From JACCWM01 sp040393065 (lineage in GTDB: Bacteria; Myxococcota_A; Bradymonadia; Bradymonadales; Bradymonadaceae): 64,000 nucleotides of DNA. Below the pieces are notes generated by a model. The model made no database searches and was not told the DNA's origin. It worked only from the letters and a program-made list of their open reading frames with translations. Positions 42,387-51,644 of this stretch are shown here, in pieces. Every line of letters begins with the position of its first letter. Position 1 is the first letter of the stretch. The translations under genes and the position numbers were made by a program. The DNA is taken from positions 1 to 64,000 of the forward strand of contig JBEBUW010000012.1 in the NCBI GenBank assembly GCA_040393065.1, in the 5' to 3' direction.

Positions 42387-42461
42387 GTTTATCGGCGATT
42401 CCTGTTTAATTTCGGCCACAGCAGTACCGGGCCTTTACCCAAGACTGTTTGAGCCAATCCT

Positions 42462-44057
42462 ATGCCTGAAAAAAACCAGCCTTTTGCCCTCTTCAGTGTT
42501 TCTGACAAAACCGGGATTCTGGCCTTTGCAAAGCAACTGATCAGCCTCGGTTTCACAATCATTTCTACCGGCGGCACAGCCCAGCACCTCCGCGACGGCG
42601 GCGTCGATGTCCTGCCCGTAAGTGACATCACCGGCATCGAAGAACTCTTCGATGGCCGCGTAAAAACGCTGCATCCCTACATCCACGGTGCGCTTCTGGC
42701 CGATCGCTCTAACCCCGGCCACCGCAAGCAGCTCGAACAACTCGACCTACCGGATATTCAACTGGTGGTCGTCAATCTTTATCCTTTCACCAGCGTCATT
42801 TCCAACGACAGCCCCTGGGATCAGGCGATCGAGAATATCGATATTGGCGGCCCGGCCATGATTCGTGCTGCCGCCAAGAACCATCACTCGATCACCGTCG
42901 TTACCGATCCGGGCGATTTCTCGCGCGTTTATGAAACCCTGACCGCGACTTCCCCCGGCGCCACAGACGATACCGGACTCCTCAGCCTGCGCCGTGAACT
43001 CGCCCTCAAGGCCTTCCAACATACGGCTGATTACGACGCTGCCATTGTTCGTTTTTTCGAAGCCAAACAAAGCGCCGCGCCCTCCAACAAGCCCGCTGCA
43101 AAAAACGCCGAGCTGCCGCAATTGCCCCCGCAATTCGACCTCACGCTGATGCAAGATCAGCAACTTCGTTACGGTGAAAACCCGCACCAACACGCTGCTC
43201 TCTACAAAAACCACGCCGACCCCGCATTCGGCGGTATGGAACAACTCCACGGCAAAGAACTCAGCTACAACAACATCGTCGATCTGGATGCCGCGCTCGA
43301 GCTTATCTGGGAGTTTGAACGTCCCGCAGCCACCATCATCAAACACACCAATCCTGCCGGCTGCTCCCACGCCGATTCCCTCGAAAATGCCTATATCTGG
43401 GCGCTTCAAGCCGATCCGATCAGCGCATTCGGCGGCATCGTCGCACTCAACCGCACCGTCAACAGTGCGCTGGCCCATCGCATGAACGAACACTTCTTCG
43501 AAATCATCGCTGCGCCTGATTTTGAACCCGACGCGCTGGAAATTCTCCAGCAAAAAGCCAATATCCGCCTGATCCGCTGGAAACACCCCACACAACCACG
43601 CCTGGCGCTCCGTGCGACTTCCCTTGGAATCCTCGCACAAACGCCCGACCCCAGGATTACGCTGGCCACACACGGCCTCCAGATCCCGACACGGCGCGGA
43701 CCCACCGACACCGAACTCGAAGACCTCCAATTCGCCTGGAAAGTCTGCAAGCATGTCAAATCCAACGCCATCGTCCTCGCCAACAAAGGCCGCACCATCG
43801 GCGTTGGCGCCGGCCAGATGAGCCGTGTCGACTCCGTAGAACTCGCCATAAAAAAATGCGCGAGCTCTCCCGCAGGCTCCGTAATGGCCAGCGACGCATT
43901 TTTCCCTTTCCGTGACGGGATCGACGCAGCCGCCCGCGCCGGAATCCGCGCCATCATTCAACCCGGCGGCTCCAAACGCGACCCGGAAGTTATCGCGGCT
44001 TGCGATGCACAAAACATCGCCATGATCTTCACCGGCCGACGGCACTTCCGCCACTAA
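42462..44057 (+). CDS. purH: Bifunctional AICAR transformylase/IMP cyclohydrolase
   Basis: PurH carries out the last two steps of purine synthesis: formylation of AICAR, then ring closure to IMP. The 531-residue length fits. The N-terminal cyclohydrolase shows SVSDKTGI, SLGFTIISTGGTA, GRVKTLHPYIHGALLAD and NIDIGGPAMIRAAAKNH. The transformylase shows RYGENPHQ, GKELSYNNIVDLDAAL, then IKHTNPAGCS near 292-301, SAFGGIVALNR, ANAIVLANKGRTIGVGAGQ-like SNAIVLANKGRTIGVGAGQMSRVD and DAFFPFRDGIDAAA. Stop at 44057 is followed by a strong terminator. Intact. Regulation by purine is expected, but no purine riboswitch was seen. Confidence 0.97.
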   Translation: MPEKNQPFALFSVSDKTGILAFAKQLISLGFTIISTGGTAQHLRDGGVDVLPVSDITGIEELFDGRVKTLHPYIHGALLADRSNPGHRKQLEQLDLPDIQLVVVNLYPFTSVISNDSPWDQAIENIDIGGPAMIRAAAKNHHSITVVTDPGDFSRVYETLTATSPGATDDTGLLSLRRELALKAFQHTADYDAAIVRFFEAKQSAAPSNKPAAKNAELPQLPPQFDLTLMQDQQLRYGENPHQHAALYKNHADPAFGGMEQLHGKELSYNNIVDLDAALELIWEFERPAATIIKHTNPAGCSHADSLENAYIWALQADPISAFGGIVALNRTVNSALAHRMNEHFFEIIAAPDFEPDALEILQQKANIRLIRWKHPTQPRLALRATSLGILAQTPDPRITLATHGLQIPTRRGPTDTELEDLQFAWKVCKHVKSNAIVLANKGRTIGVGAGQMSRVDSVELAIKKCASSPAGSVMASDAFFPFRDGIDAAARAGIRAIIQPGGSKRDPEVIAACDAQNIAMIFTGRRHFRH

Positions 44058-44097
44058 GCCACATCGGATCTCTTCCATCCGAACTTTCTGCTCTAAC

Positions 44098-44144
44098 AAA
44101 AAAGCGCTCCCGGATATTTTCGATATCCAGGAGCGCTTTTTTTC
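44098..44144. terminator. Bidirectional terminator after purH
   Basis: AAAGCGCTCC pairs with GGAGCGCTTT and continues into GGATAT/ATATCC with one unpaired base on each side. An A run precedes and a T run follows, so it can act for purH and for the convergent PilZ gene. Confidence 0.9.
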
Positions 44145-44164
44145 ATTTCACCAGCGATAACTTC

Positions 44165-46345
44165 TCAGTCCTTTCCAAACAGCTTGGAAATAAACCCTTT
44201 GCGCTTCTTCTCCACGATGATTTCAGGCACAGCAAACGGAGAATTTACAACCGGCGGCAGCGGCAAATCATCATCGCCCAGCAATTCATCAAGAACATCG
44301 CGCTGCCTGTCTTCCTCTGAAACCGCGCTTTTAGCTTCCAACTCTTTTTGTGCATTCGCCAAAAGTGCCGACAAACTATCAGGTTCGTCATCAACTTCAG
44401 GCGAAGATGGCACATTCAACCCATGACTGAGCGATAAACCCTCACCCAGCGAAAGGCCACCATCGTCCTCAGCACCGCTGTCTTCCAGAGCGCCTAGCAA
44501 TGACAAAAGCTCCGAAGGATCTGCTTCCTGCTTCTCCTCAACAGCATCTGCCACAGGCGCAGGCTCAGGTTCTGAATCAGGCACTGGCGGAAGTGGCGGA
44601 ACCTGGTCAACAATCTCCTCAGAAACGTCTTCATCCATGATAAATGAAAACGAACCCTCGGAAGCACTCGATTCCACAAGCCCAATAGCTTCTTCGCTTT
44701 CGACTTCTTCTACGGATTCAGGTGCAGAAGGATCCGCCAGCAGACTCTCTAGCTCCAAAGCTTCTGGTGCAGCTTCAGCGGCTTCCTCCACGATAAACCC
44801 ATCAGCAGAAACCGGTTCGCTCTCCTCGCCAAAAAGCAGAGCCGCCAGGCTGTCCTCCGATGATTCTTCAACCTCAGCATCCGAAGACGGAACTTCCAGG
44901 GGCGCTGCAGGCGGCATCGACACGGGTTGCAACAAGGCAGGTTCGTCCAGCATCCCTGCATCTTCCATCGCCTCGATTTCGGCCGCAATCTCATCCAAAG
45001 CGCCGTGCGCTTCCCCGACCTCCGACTTTTCTTCTTCTTCCTCTTCTGCCTGAGAAGTCGCAAACTCTACAGCGTTCTCTGCACTTTCATCTTCGCCGTC
45101 TGAATCACCGAAAGCACCACCGAAGGCACTGCCAAACACGTCATCAAACATCGAATCGACGTCGTCTTCGCTGCCAAGCGCAAATTGCTCAAAGTCACGA
45201 TCCACCGCTTCATCAGCGCTGCCATCAAACGAATGGATCTGTAAACCGCCACGCGTTTCCCGAACGACGCGCGGAGCAATCGTGTCGTCCTCGACAACAT
45301 CAGCTGCATCTTCTTCGCCAGCAATTTTCAACTGTTCTTCAGCAACGACCTCTTGCGAAGCATCCTCAGCTGCTGCATCCGCAGAAACTTCCGACAAAGA
45401 GAACGCAGGAAAATCCATCAAATCCTGCTCGTCTTGCTCCTCGCCTCCATCAAAAACCAGGGAATCCCCGGCCACGGGCTCTTCCGCGTCAAATTCAGGC
45501 TCAGAAAGCTCCAATTCAAAATGGAAATCAACATCAGCCGATGCGTCTTCTTTTGAAAAAACTTGCTCGGACTCCGGCGCTTCAAAATCATCCGCATCAA
45601 AACCAAACAGATCGAGGCTCAACTCACCCGACCCGGCCGTACCGATTTCCTCGGACTCCGGCCCCCAATCCTGCGAAGGGTGAGCCGTCATCGATTGGCT
45701 TTCAGCAAGAGCGTCATCATGAATATCTTCATGAATATCTTCGTCTTCAACAACCGACTCCGCAGGCTTCTCGCCATAAGTCGAGGCACCAAGCCCTGCC
45801 AATTCTGACGCCTGCAAACGCCCTGTCCGATCGGTAAACAAAGCACCCAGATCTTCATCGCTATCTTCGATTCCTGCTCTGACACTGGAATGCGCCAGAT
45901 CTGCCAGCGAATAACTCCCGGTGGTTGCTTCCTGCACCCCGGATTCTATGGCGTCAGAGTTCGAAAAATTGGCTGCATCGTTTTCATCCGACAAAAGATC
46001 GACGCCCAACTTCTCAACTTCCTTCAGCGCGACAATGCGATCGATCAAAACTTTGGAATCCTGACTAAGTTTTGTGAACTTAACGAGCATTCCAATCGGA
46101 CTATCGGCATCTTCTGATTCCAGCCCGCGGATCTGACGCACAATACCTTCGCCCAACAGAGCCGTTGCGCCATCACCCAGCACAAACTGAAAGCGAACCG
46201 TTGTGCCTACAGGCTTTAATTTTGCAGGCATCATCGGGATGAACATGCCACCGGCAGTTACATAGCGCGAATAGCCATCAATAAATTCATCGACCGACTC
46301 GTAACGAAGGCGAGCACGAATTGCGGAGAAATTTGGTTCCGTCAC
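44165..46345 (-). CDS. PilZ-like protein with a very long acidic tail
   Basis: A 726-residue cytoplasmic protein. Residues 1-110 resemble the PilZ domains of myxobacteria (TIGR02266 group): ARLRYESVDEFIDGYSRYV, TAGGMFIP, PVGTTVRFQF, G-x-G-(I/V)-V and GMLVKFTKL. The classical RxxxR cyclic-di-GMP motif is not evident, so ligand binding is uncertain. About 560 residues of Glu/Asp/Ser-rich low-complexity sequence follow with short hydrophobic clusters, ending in KKRKGFISKLFGKD, a basic amphipathic tip. Such a tail could tether the domain or bind partners. GTG at 46345 follows AGAGGA. It lies in the same direction as the outer-membrane protein and pilT upstream, suggesting a motility-related set. 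Confidence 0.82.
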   Translation of the reverse strand: MTEPNFSAIRARLRYESVDEFIDGYSRYVTAGGMFIPMMPAKLKPVGTTVRFQFVLGDGATALLGEGIVRQIRGLESEDADSPIGMLVKFTKLSQDSKVLIDRIVALKEVEKLGVDLLSDENDAANFSNSDAIESGVQEATTGSYSLADLAHSSVRAGIEDSDEDLGALFTDRTGRLQASELAGLGASTYGEKPAESVVEDEDIHEDIHDDALAESQSMTAHPSQDWGPESEEIGTAGSGELSLDLFGFDADDFEAPESEQVFSKEDASADVDFHFELELSEPEFDAEEPVAGDSLVFDGGEEQDEQDLMDFPAFSLSEVSADAAAEDASQEVVAEEQLKIAGEEDAADVVEDDTIAPRVVRETRGGLQIHSFDGSADEAVDRDFEQFALGSEDDVDSMFDDVFGSAFGGAFGDSDGEDESAENAVEFATSQAEEEEEEKSEVGEAHGALDEIAAEIEAMEDAGMLDEPALLQPVSMPPAAPLEVPSSDAEVEESSEDSLAALLFGEESEPVSADGFIVEEAAEAAPEALELESLLADPSAPESVEEVESEEAIGLVESSASEGSFSFIMDEDVSEEIVDQVPPLPPVPDSEPEPAPVADAVEEKQEADPSELLSLLGALEDSGAEDDGGLSLGEGLSLSHGLNVPSSPEVDDEPDSLSALLANAQKELEAKSAVSEEDRQRDVLDELLGDDDLPLPPVVNSPFAVPEIIVEKKRKGFISKLFGKD

Positions 46346-46590
46346 AAAAATTCCTCTTGACGTTCAGATTGCGTGTAGTCTGGCCGATCCCGAACGGTGG
46401 GGGCGGTCAGCAACCGCTTCAAAAACTACTCTTGTTACCTTATCACGGCTGACAACAGGCGACGAGCTTCCCGGTCTGCATCGACCATATTCGTTCACCG
46501 CCTGCCGTGAAAATCCGAAAAACCGCTACCCAAAGTATCGATATTTTCTAGTAAAAAAAGCCTAGAATACACTCTTTTTTACGAAAAACA

Positions 46591-47973
46591 TCAATATTGA
46601 TACGTAAGTGCGATACGCAGGCCCTGGACCAGTTCAAAGGCCAGCGCATCGACGAATCCGTCTAACTCGCCTTCGCCCTGGTATCCGCTGCGAATCATCT
46701 GGAAACCATACCCGACGGACGCGCCCAACTTCGGCATAAATTCATACAAAAAACCAAGCTCTGTACCAAAACCATAGCTGTGCGAACTCTGCCCAAACAG
46801 CAATTGCTGATTGCCCACAAACGCAAGCGGCACAAGATCTGCGTTTGCCCATACGGCAAGACCACTCATGCCGACCGGAAAAGACAACCGCGTTCCAAGC
46901 ACCAGCGAAACCATACTCAGAGAGGGCACATATTCATTCTCACCAACAGCAGATGCCGTATAACGAACACCGAGCTTAAACCGTACCTGCTGATTGATCA
47001 GCGAACTTGCCGTGCCAAGCGGCGAATCCATCCGATAAATCGCGCCGCCCTCGATTCCGAAATGGTGAATGGGCAAAGACAAAATATCACCATCCTCCAA
47101 TGGTATCTGAGCACTATCAAACCCGTGATAGTAGTTAGCATAGATTCCCGCCGAAGCCATTTCAGGATTGGAAAGAGAAAAAGGATACGCTTCGATATCC
47201 AGCTCCATTCCGGCCATCATATTCGATGGATAGGCATAAGTTCCTTTCGGATCAAAAGTGTCCTTGTCAATCGGCCGGCTTGCCACCAGCGTGTCTTTAC
47301 CGGTCAAGCGAAAACCACCGCGAAGCCAGAGCCAGTCGCGCTTCAACCGATCCGCAATGGCCTGCTTTTCGCTCGCGGCACGTGCACGAACAACCTCTGG
47401 ATCATCCGACGCTTCGACCTCGTCTTCGAGCAGACTTACACTTTCTTCCGCACGCGGTTCAGCCCCGACCGCCTTGACGATGCCAGTAAGTCGTTCCGTT
47501 TCGAGCCGCAAAAACGAAGCACCAGCACCTGACAAACCCGATTCACTCTTATCGACCTGCACACTTTTTTGAGGCTGACCGGACTGCGCCTCAATAAAAT
47601 GAGCGATATAACCGGTTTCTTCTTCGTTCAGCACGACATGCAGCAAAAAATCAATACTGCTGCCACTCATTACCCAACGAAGATCTCCGGCTCTTTCCAT
47701 GATCGTTTCTGCACGGAATCCGCGGCCTTTTACCTGCCCCATGAACCAATCAGAATCACGAACATCGAGCCCTTCCACCGACTGAAGCTCCGTCAACAAA
47801 CGCTCGGTGCCACCTTCAGGAACATCCAGAACGACCACCCGCACAGGCTGCGGTGCCGGCTGTGCAGCTGCATCCGAAGTCCAGATGGATGAGGTGACCA
47901 GTGCAGAAACCAGCACCATCGCCACAAGAAAAATTCCGCGAGAAAATCCCATACTTTTACGACAATACGTCAC
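46591..47973 (-). CDS. Outer-membrane beta-barrel-type protein
   Basis: A 460-residue exported protein with a clear signal (GIFLVAMVLVSALVTSSIWTSDAAAQ). Residues 40-200 form a soluble domain (VRVVVLDVPEGGTERLLTELQ, then an Ala/Glu helical linker). From about 215 alternating hydrophobic strands with aromatic girdles suggest a beta barrel (WLWLRGGFRLTGKDT, AGIYANYYHGFDSA, GFGTELGFLYEFMPKLGASVGYG). The last residue is aromatic (ALTYQY), as in outer-membrane porins. No family recognised. GTG 47973, preceded by GAGAAGGGG, is favoured; ATG 48009 is an alternative. It follows pilT by about 90 bases on the same strand. Confidence 0.78.
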   Translation of the reverse strand: MTYCRKSMGFSRGIFLVAMVLVSALVTSSIWTSDAAAQPAPQPVRVVVLDVPEGGTERLLTELQSVEGLDVRDSDWFMGQVKGRGFRAETIMERAGDLRWVMSGSSIDFLLHVVLNEEETGYIAHFIEAQSGQPQKSVQVDKSESGLSGAGASFLRLETERLTGIVKAVGAEPRAEESVSLLEDEVEASDDPEVVRARAASEKQAIADRLKRDWLWLRGGFRLTGKDTLVASRPIDKDTFDPKGTYAYPSNMMAGMELDIEAYPFSLSNPEMASAGIYANYYHGFDSAQIPLEDGDILSLPIHHFGIEGGAIYRMDSPLGTASSLINQQVRFKLGVRYTASAVGENEYVPSLSMVSLVLGTRLSFPVGMSGLAVWANADLVPLAFVGNQQLLFGQSSHSYGFGTELGFLYEFMPKLGASVGYGFQMIRSGYQGEGELDGFVDALAFELVQGLRIALTYQY

Positions 47974-48062
47974 CGGAAAACCCCTTCTCGTTCGTTCATT
48001 CTTATTCATCAAGTTCTGAGAGCTCCGCGAAATTTTACGCAACCGGCGATAAGCCGGTCAGG

Positions 48063-49241
48063 TTAAAATCGCTCGATATCAAAATCATCCAGGTCAAAAT
48101 CATCACCGCCGGTCGTTCTTCTGGATACGTGATCCGCTTCAAAGCTTTGCCACGCACTCTCATTACTGGTTGAGCCAATTCCGCTCACTCGAAGCGCGAA
48201 ATCATCGGGATTACTCGACTGAACCAGTGCCTCTTCGTACGTAATATACCCGTTCTGCAACAGCCACATCAAAGATTGATCAAAGGTCTGCATTCCGTAG
48301 TTATCGAAACCTTTGGCCATTTGCTCTGTGATAATTCGTGCTGTTGCTTCTTCCAGAATCAGTTCGCGGATCCGCGCCGTAGACAACATGACCTCAACAG
48401 CCGGGACACGTCCTTTGCCATCGGCCCGCGGAACCAAACGCTGCGAAATTACGCCACGAAACAAGTTCGCAAACTGATACCGTGCCTGATCACGCATATG
48501 CGGCGGAAATGCCGTCACAATACGCGTAATCGATTCCGCCGCATCCACCGTATGCAGCGTAGAAATTACAAGATGTCCGGTTTCAGCAGCCGTCATCGCG
48601 ATTTCAATCGTTTCCAGATCTCGCATCTCACCCAACATGATGACATCCGGATCTTGTCTCAATGCGGCTTTGAGCGCGCGCGCAAACGAGCTGGTGTCAT
48701 TACCGATCTCACGCTGATTGATGATGCTGCGCTTATCACGAATCAAAAACTCGATCGGATCTTCGACCGTCATGATATGCGCTGTGCGCGTTTGATTGAT
48801 GTAATCCACCATCGACGCCATGGTTGTCGATTTACCACTTCCCGTTGCGCCGGTGACAAGAATCAAACCACGACGCTCCTCACTCAGTCGTTTCACAACT
48901 TCCGGCAAAAGCAGTTCTTCCACCGTATTGACTTTGAAAGGAATGATACGGAAAACCAGACCGATTGAGCCTCGTTGCTGAAAGCAGTTCACGCGGAACC
49001 GCCCCACTCCGGGCACGCCATACGCAAGATCTACGTCCAGAGTTTTTTGAAACTCCTCGCGCTGATACTTTGACATGATATCCGAAGCCACCTTGCCCAG
49101 ATCTTCTGGCGTCAGTCGTTTCGCATCACGAAGCGGTAACAACGAGCCGTCTACGCGGAAAATCGGCGGTAAGCCGGCTTTCAGATGTATATCACTCGCG
49201 CCACCCTTTACTGCGACCTGCAAAATCCTGTTCAGATCCAT
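48063..49241 (-). CDS. pilT: Type IV pilus retraction ATPase PilT
   Basis: PilT powers retraction of type IV pili, used for twitching or gliding. This 392-residue protein shows GGASDIHLKAG at the N-terminus, Walker A GATGSGKST at 131-139, the Asp box (IMTVEDPIEFL), Walker B (DPDVIMLGEMRD) and the His box (TGHLVISTLHT). The AIRNLIRE-like segment is RIRELILEEATARI. The C-terminus (SSNPDDFALRVSGI) is typical of PilT/PilU, with an extra acidic tail ending DDFDIERF. It is the expected inner-membrane-associated hexamer. It lies about 300 bases downstream of recA on the same strand. ATG 49241 fits the family start MDLNRIL. Confidence 0.95.
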   Translation of the reverse strand: MDLNRILQVAVKGGASDIHLKAGLPPIFRVDGSLLPLRDAKRLTPEDLGKVASDIMSKYQREEFQKTLDVDLAYGVPGVGRFRVNCFQQRGSIGLVFRIIPFKVNTVEELLLPEVVKRLSEERRGLILVTGATGSGKSTTMASMVDYINQTRTAHIMTVEDPIEFLIRDKRSIINQREIGNDTSSFARALKAALRQDPDVIMLGEMRDLETIEIAMTAAETGHLVISTLHTVDAAESITRIVTAFPPHMRDQARYQFANLFRGVISQRLVPRADGKGRVPAVEVMLSTARIRELILEEATARIITEQMAKGFDNYGMQTFDQSLMWLLQNGYITYEEALVQSSNPDDFALRVSGIGSTSNESAWQSFEADHVSRRTTGGDDFDLDDFDIERF

Positions 49242-49459
49242 GTCAGCTATCGTTTAGGTTTATAAAAGTGTTGATAAAATAAGATGTTAATAGGACGCAA
49301 AACCGACGTGATAGTCGCATGCGCACCTGATTAACTCAACAGCTTTCATACTACTGCGATCAACGACACTTCCGGTAATTTTTCGCTAAAAAAACCCGTT
49401 CAGCCCGAAAAACAATGTCCACAATGACTTGTTCTTCCAGGATTTTCGCTAAAAGACAC

Positions 49460-49516
49460 AAAAAAACCCGTGCAATCGCCTCGACCAACCCGGTGACTGC
49501 ACAGGTAATTTTTTAG
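49460..49516 (-). terminator. Rho-independent terminator of recA
   Basis: On the minus strand ACCTGTGCA pairs, with one mismatch, with TGCACGGGT and is followed by TTTTTTTG. It lies 21 bases after the recA stop. Confidence 0.75.
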
Positions 49517-49536
49517 ATCGTTTCTATCTGCCTGAC

Positions 49537-50580
49537 TTATTCTGCGGGAGCAGCAACCACCGCAATTTCCGGCTTCGCTGCCGGCAGGCCGTAATGATCA
49601 CGAATCTGATTCTCGATATCCAGCAACATTTCTGGCCGATCGATCAAGAATTGCTTGGCATTTTCACGCCCCTGGCCCAGCCGCTCATCGCGATAGCTAA
49701 ACCACGAGCCCGCCTTGTCCACAATGCCCAGCTCACATCCCACGTCGAGCACGTCGCCCGCGCGGCTGATGCCCTGGCCATACATGATATCGAATTCAGC
49801 TTCCTTAAACGGCGGTGCGCATTTGTTTTTTACCACTTTTACGCGCGTACGGTTCCCTGTGAGATCCGAGCCATCCTTAATCGCGCCAATCCGTCGGATG
49901 TCCATGCGTACTGAAGAATAGAACTTCAGCGCATTTCCACCGGTCGTGGTTTCTGGATTGCCAAACATCACGCCGATTTTCATGCGGATCTGGTTGATGA
50001 AAATAACGCAGGTTTTCGATTTGCTGATCGTACCCGTCAGCTTCCGGAGCGCCTGACTCATCAAACGAGCCTGCAGGCCCATGTGGCTGTCACCCATTTC
50101 ACCCTCGATTTCCGCGCGTGGCACCAGCGCAGCTACCGAGTCGACAACCAGCAGATCGATGGCATTGGAACGCACCAACATATCCACAATTTCCAGGGCC
50201 TGCTCACCGGTGTCCGGCTGGCTGACCAACAACTCATCGATGTTCACTCCGAGCGACTGCGCATACTTCACATCCAGCGCATGCTCCGCGTCGATGAACG
50301 CAACCACGCCACCCGCTTTCTGCGCATTCGCCAGCGCGTGCAGCGTCAAAGTCGTCTTTCCAGAAGACTCCGGCCCATAAATCTCGATCACACGGCCACG
50401 CGGAAATCCGCCTACGCCCAATGCAATGTCCAACGAAATCGAACCGGTAGAAATCGGATCTTCCTCTTTGATCGTCTCGTCTGTTCCCAGACGCATGATC
50501 GCACCCTTACCGAACTGCTTCTCGATCGCCCCAACCGTCAGTTCGAGTGCTTTTTGCTTATTTTTATCTGCTGTAGCCAT
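49537..50580 (-). CDS. recA: DNA recombinase RecA
   Basis: RecA forms filaments on single-stranded DNA, pairs homologous strands and triggers LexA self-cleavage. The 347-residue length is normal. Walker A GPESSGKT is at 69-76. VVDSVAALVPRAEIEGEMGDSHMG (Walker B plus loop L1) and NQIRMKIGVMFGNPETTTGG (loop L2) are intact, and the C-terminal domain is slightly acidic. It is preceded by a promoter and two candidate SOS operators and followed by a terminator, so it is probably monocistronic. The cinA-thpR pair just upstream is a widely conserved neighbourhood. Confidence 0.98.
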   Translation of the reverse strand: MATADKNKQKALELTVGAIEKQFGKGAIMRLGTDETIKEEDPISTGSISLDIALGVGGFPRGRVIEIYGPESSGKTTLTLHALANAQKAGGVVAFIDAEHALDVKYAQSLGVNIDELLVSQPDTGEQALEIVDMLVRSNAIDLLVVDSVAALVPRAEIEGEMGDSHMGLQARLMSQALRKLTGTISKSKTCVIFINQIRMKIGVMFGNPETTTGGNALKFYSSVRMDIRRIGAIKDGSDLTGNRTRVKVVKNKCAPPFKEAEFDIMYGQGISRAGDVLDVGCELGIVDKAGSWFSYRDERLGQGRENAKQFLIDRPEMLLDIENQIRDHYGLPAAKPEIAVVAAPAE

Positions 50581-50602
50581 GCTGAAGTCTCCCTAGATTT
50601 GA

Positions 50603-50618
50603 CTGAACTTATGTATAT
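50603..50618 (-). promoter_or_regulatory. Second SOS-box candidate in the recA leader
   Basis: On the minus strand ATATACATAAGTTCAG matches 13 of 16 positions of the Myxococcus-type LexA consensus CTRHAMRYBYGTTCAG. It lies 23 bases before the recA start codon and shares the form TATACA-N4-TTCAG with the site at 50671-50686. Confidence 0.4.
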
Positions 50619-50670
50619 CGAAAGCTTTTGCGTTTCATTCTAACGAAAGCGAACATCACATCCCAAAACA

Positions 50671-50686
50671 CTGAATACCTGTATAG
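50671..50686 (-). promoter_or_regulatory. SOS-box candidate overlapping the recA -10
   Basis: On the minus strand CTATACAGGTATTCAG matches 14 of 16 positions of CTRHAMRYBYGTTCAG. It contains the -10 hexamer TATACA of the recA promoter, where a LexA-type repressor would block RNA polymerase. Confidence 0.55.
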
Positions 50687-50708
50687 CCACCTCCCCTGGT
50701 TGAGTCAA
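50680..50708 (-). promoter_or_regulatory. recA promoter
   Basis: On the minus strand TTGACT (50708-50703) and TATACA (50685-50680) are exactly 17 bases apart. The predicted transcript starts about 90 bases before recA. The rest of the gap to the thpR end (50709-51056) shows nothing else. Confidence 0.7.
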
Positions 50709-51056
50709 GACCGAGATTACAAAATTGCGGCCTTATTTTGATCGTATCAGGCACAATAATCTGAATGACCTTTATGCCCTGTTGAACAACGCACTCATAA
50801 TGTTATCGAACGATCGGCACGAAATGTTGCCTGTTATTATTAATTTTTTTCAGAATCCCCACTGCCGAACGTAAAAGCAGGCAAATTCGTTCGGAACTCC
50901 ATCAATCAGTGTCCTTCAAAACCGCCCACAAAGTACCGGCCATTCCCCGCCCACCTCTGTTTTTTATTCTTCGTCGTCTGCGCGCCCCCGACAGCCCGAC
51001 CACACAACCCGAACACAGCGAACTGGCACCGAATCTCCCTGAAAAATTTTAACGTT

Positions 51057-51644
51057 TCAGGTATTTCCGAGCGGGAAGCGCTCCAGAACAATGTACCTCG
51101 GCCCCCGATGCTCAAGCCTGGATTCGTACAGAACAATATCTTTGATATAACTTTTCCCAAACCGCATATCGGAAAACCGCTCGATCGTTTCGCTCACATC
51201 GACAGCTTTCGTCGTACGCACACGCCCGAGCGTAATGTGAGGAAGAAACTCACGTGTTTCCTCCGCGATTCCAAGCTCCTCCAGGTCGCGCTCGACTGCC
51301 TGCTGCAACAGGCCCAGCACCTCGCCACCACGCGTATCCATGCCGGCCCACAGAATCCTTGGTCGAGAAATATCCGGAAAAAATCCCACGCCCTGACATT
51401 CGACTTCGAAAGGAAACAACGGCTGCCCCAGCTTCTCCAGCTTCTGCGCAATCATCGGCAACAACGCATCTTCCGTTTCTCCCAGAAATTTCAGTGTCAG
51501 ATGAATATTCGGCGCCTCAACCCAGCGCACATTCAACCCGTCGCCTACACGCGAGCTAAATTGCCGTTGTAAATCTTCCTGAAGAATTGCCAGCTTTTCG
51601 ACGACCGCAATGGATAAATCGACTGCTATAAAAAGACGTTTCAT
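51057..51644 (-). CDS. thpR: RNA 2',3'-cyclic phosphodiesterase
   Basis: A 2H phosphoesterase of 195 residues. Members hydrolyse 2',3'-cyclic phosphate ends of RNA and, in vitro, ligate tRNA halves through 2'-5' bonds (old name LigT). The two catalytic H-x-T motifs are HLT at 48-50 and HIT at 136-138, both correctly spaced. MKRLFIAVDL opens the first strand. It overlaps the stop of cinA by 4 bases (ATGA), a coupled pair that sits next to recA in many bacteria. The product is cytoplasmic. Intact. Confidence 0.93.
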   Translation of the reverse strand: MKRLFIAVDLSIAVVEKLAILQEDLQRQFSSRVGDGLNVRWVEAPNIHLTLKFLGETEDALLPMIAQKLEKLGQPLFPFEVECQGVGFFPDISRPRILWAGMDTRGGEVLGLLQQAVERDLEELGIAEETREFLPHITLGRVRTTKAVDVSETIERFSDMRFGKSYIKDIVLYESRLEHRGPRYIVLERFPLGNT

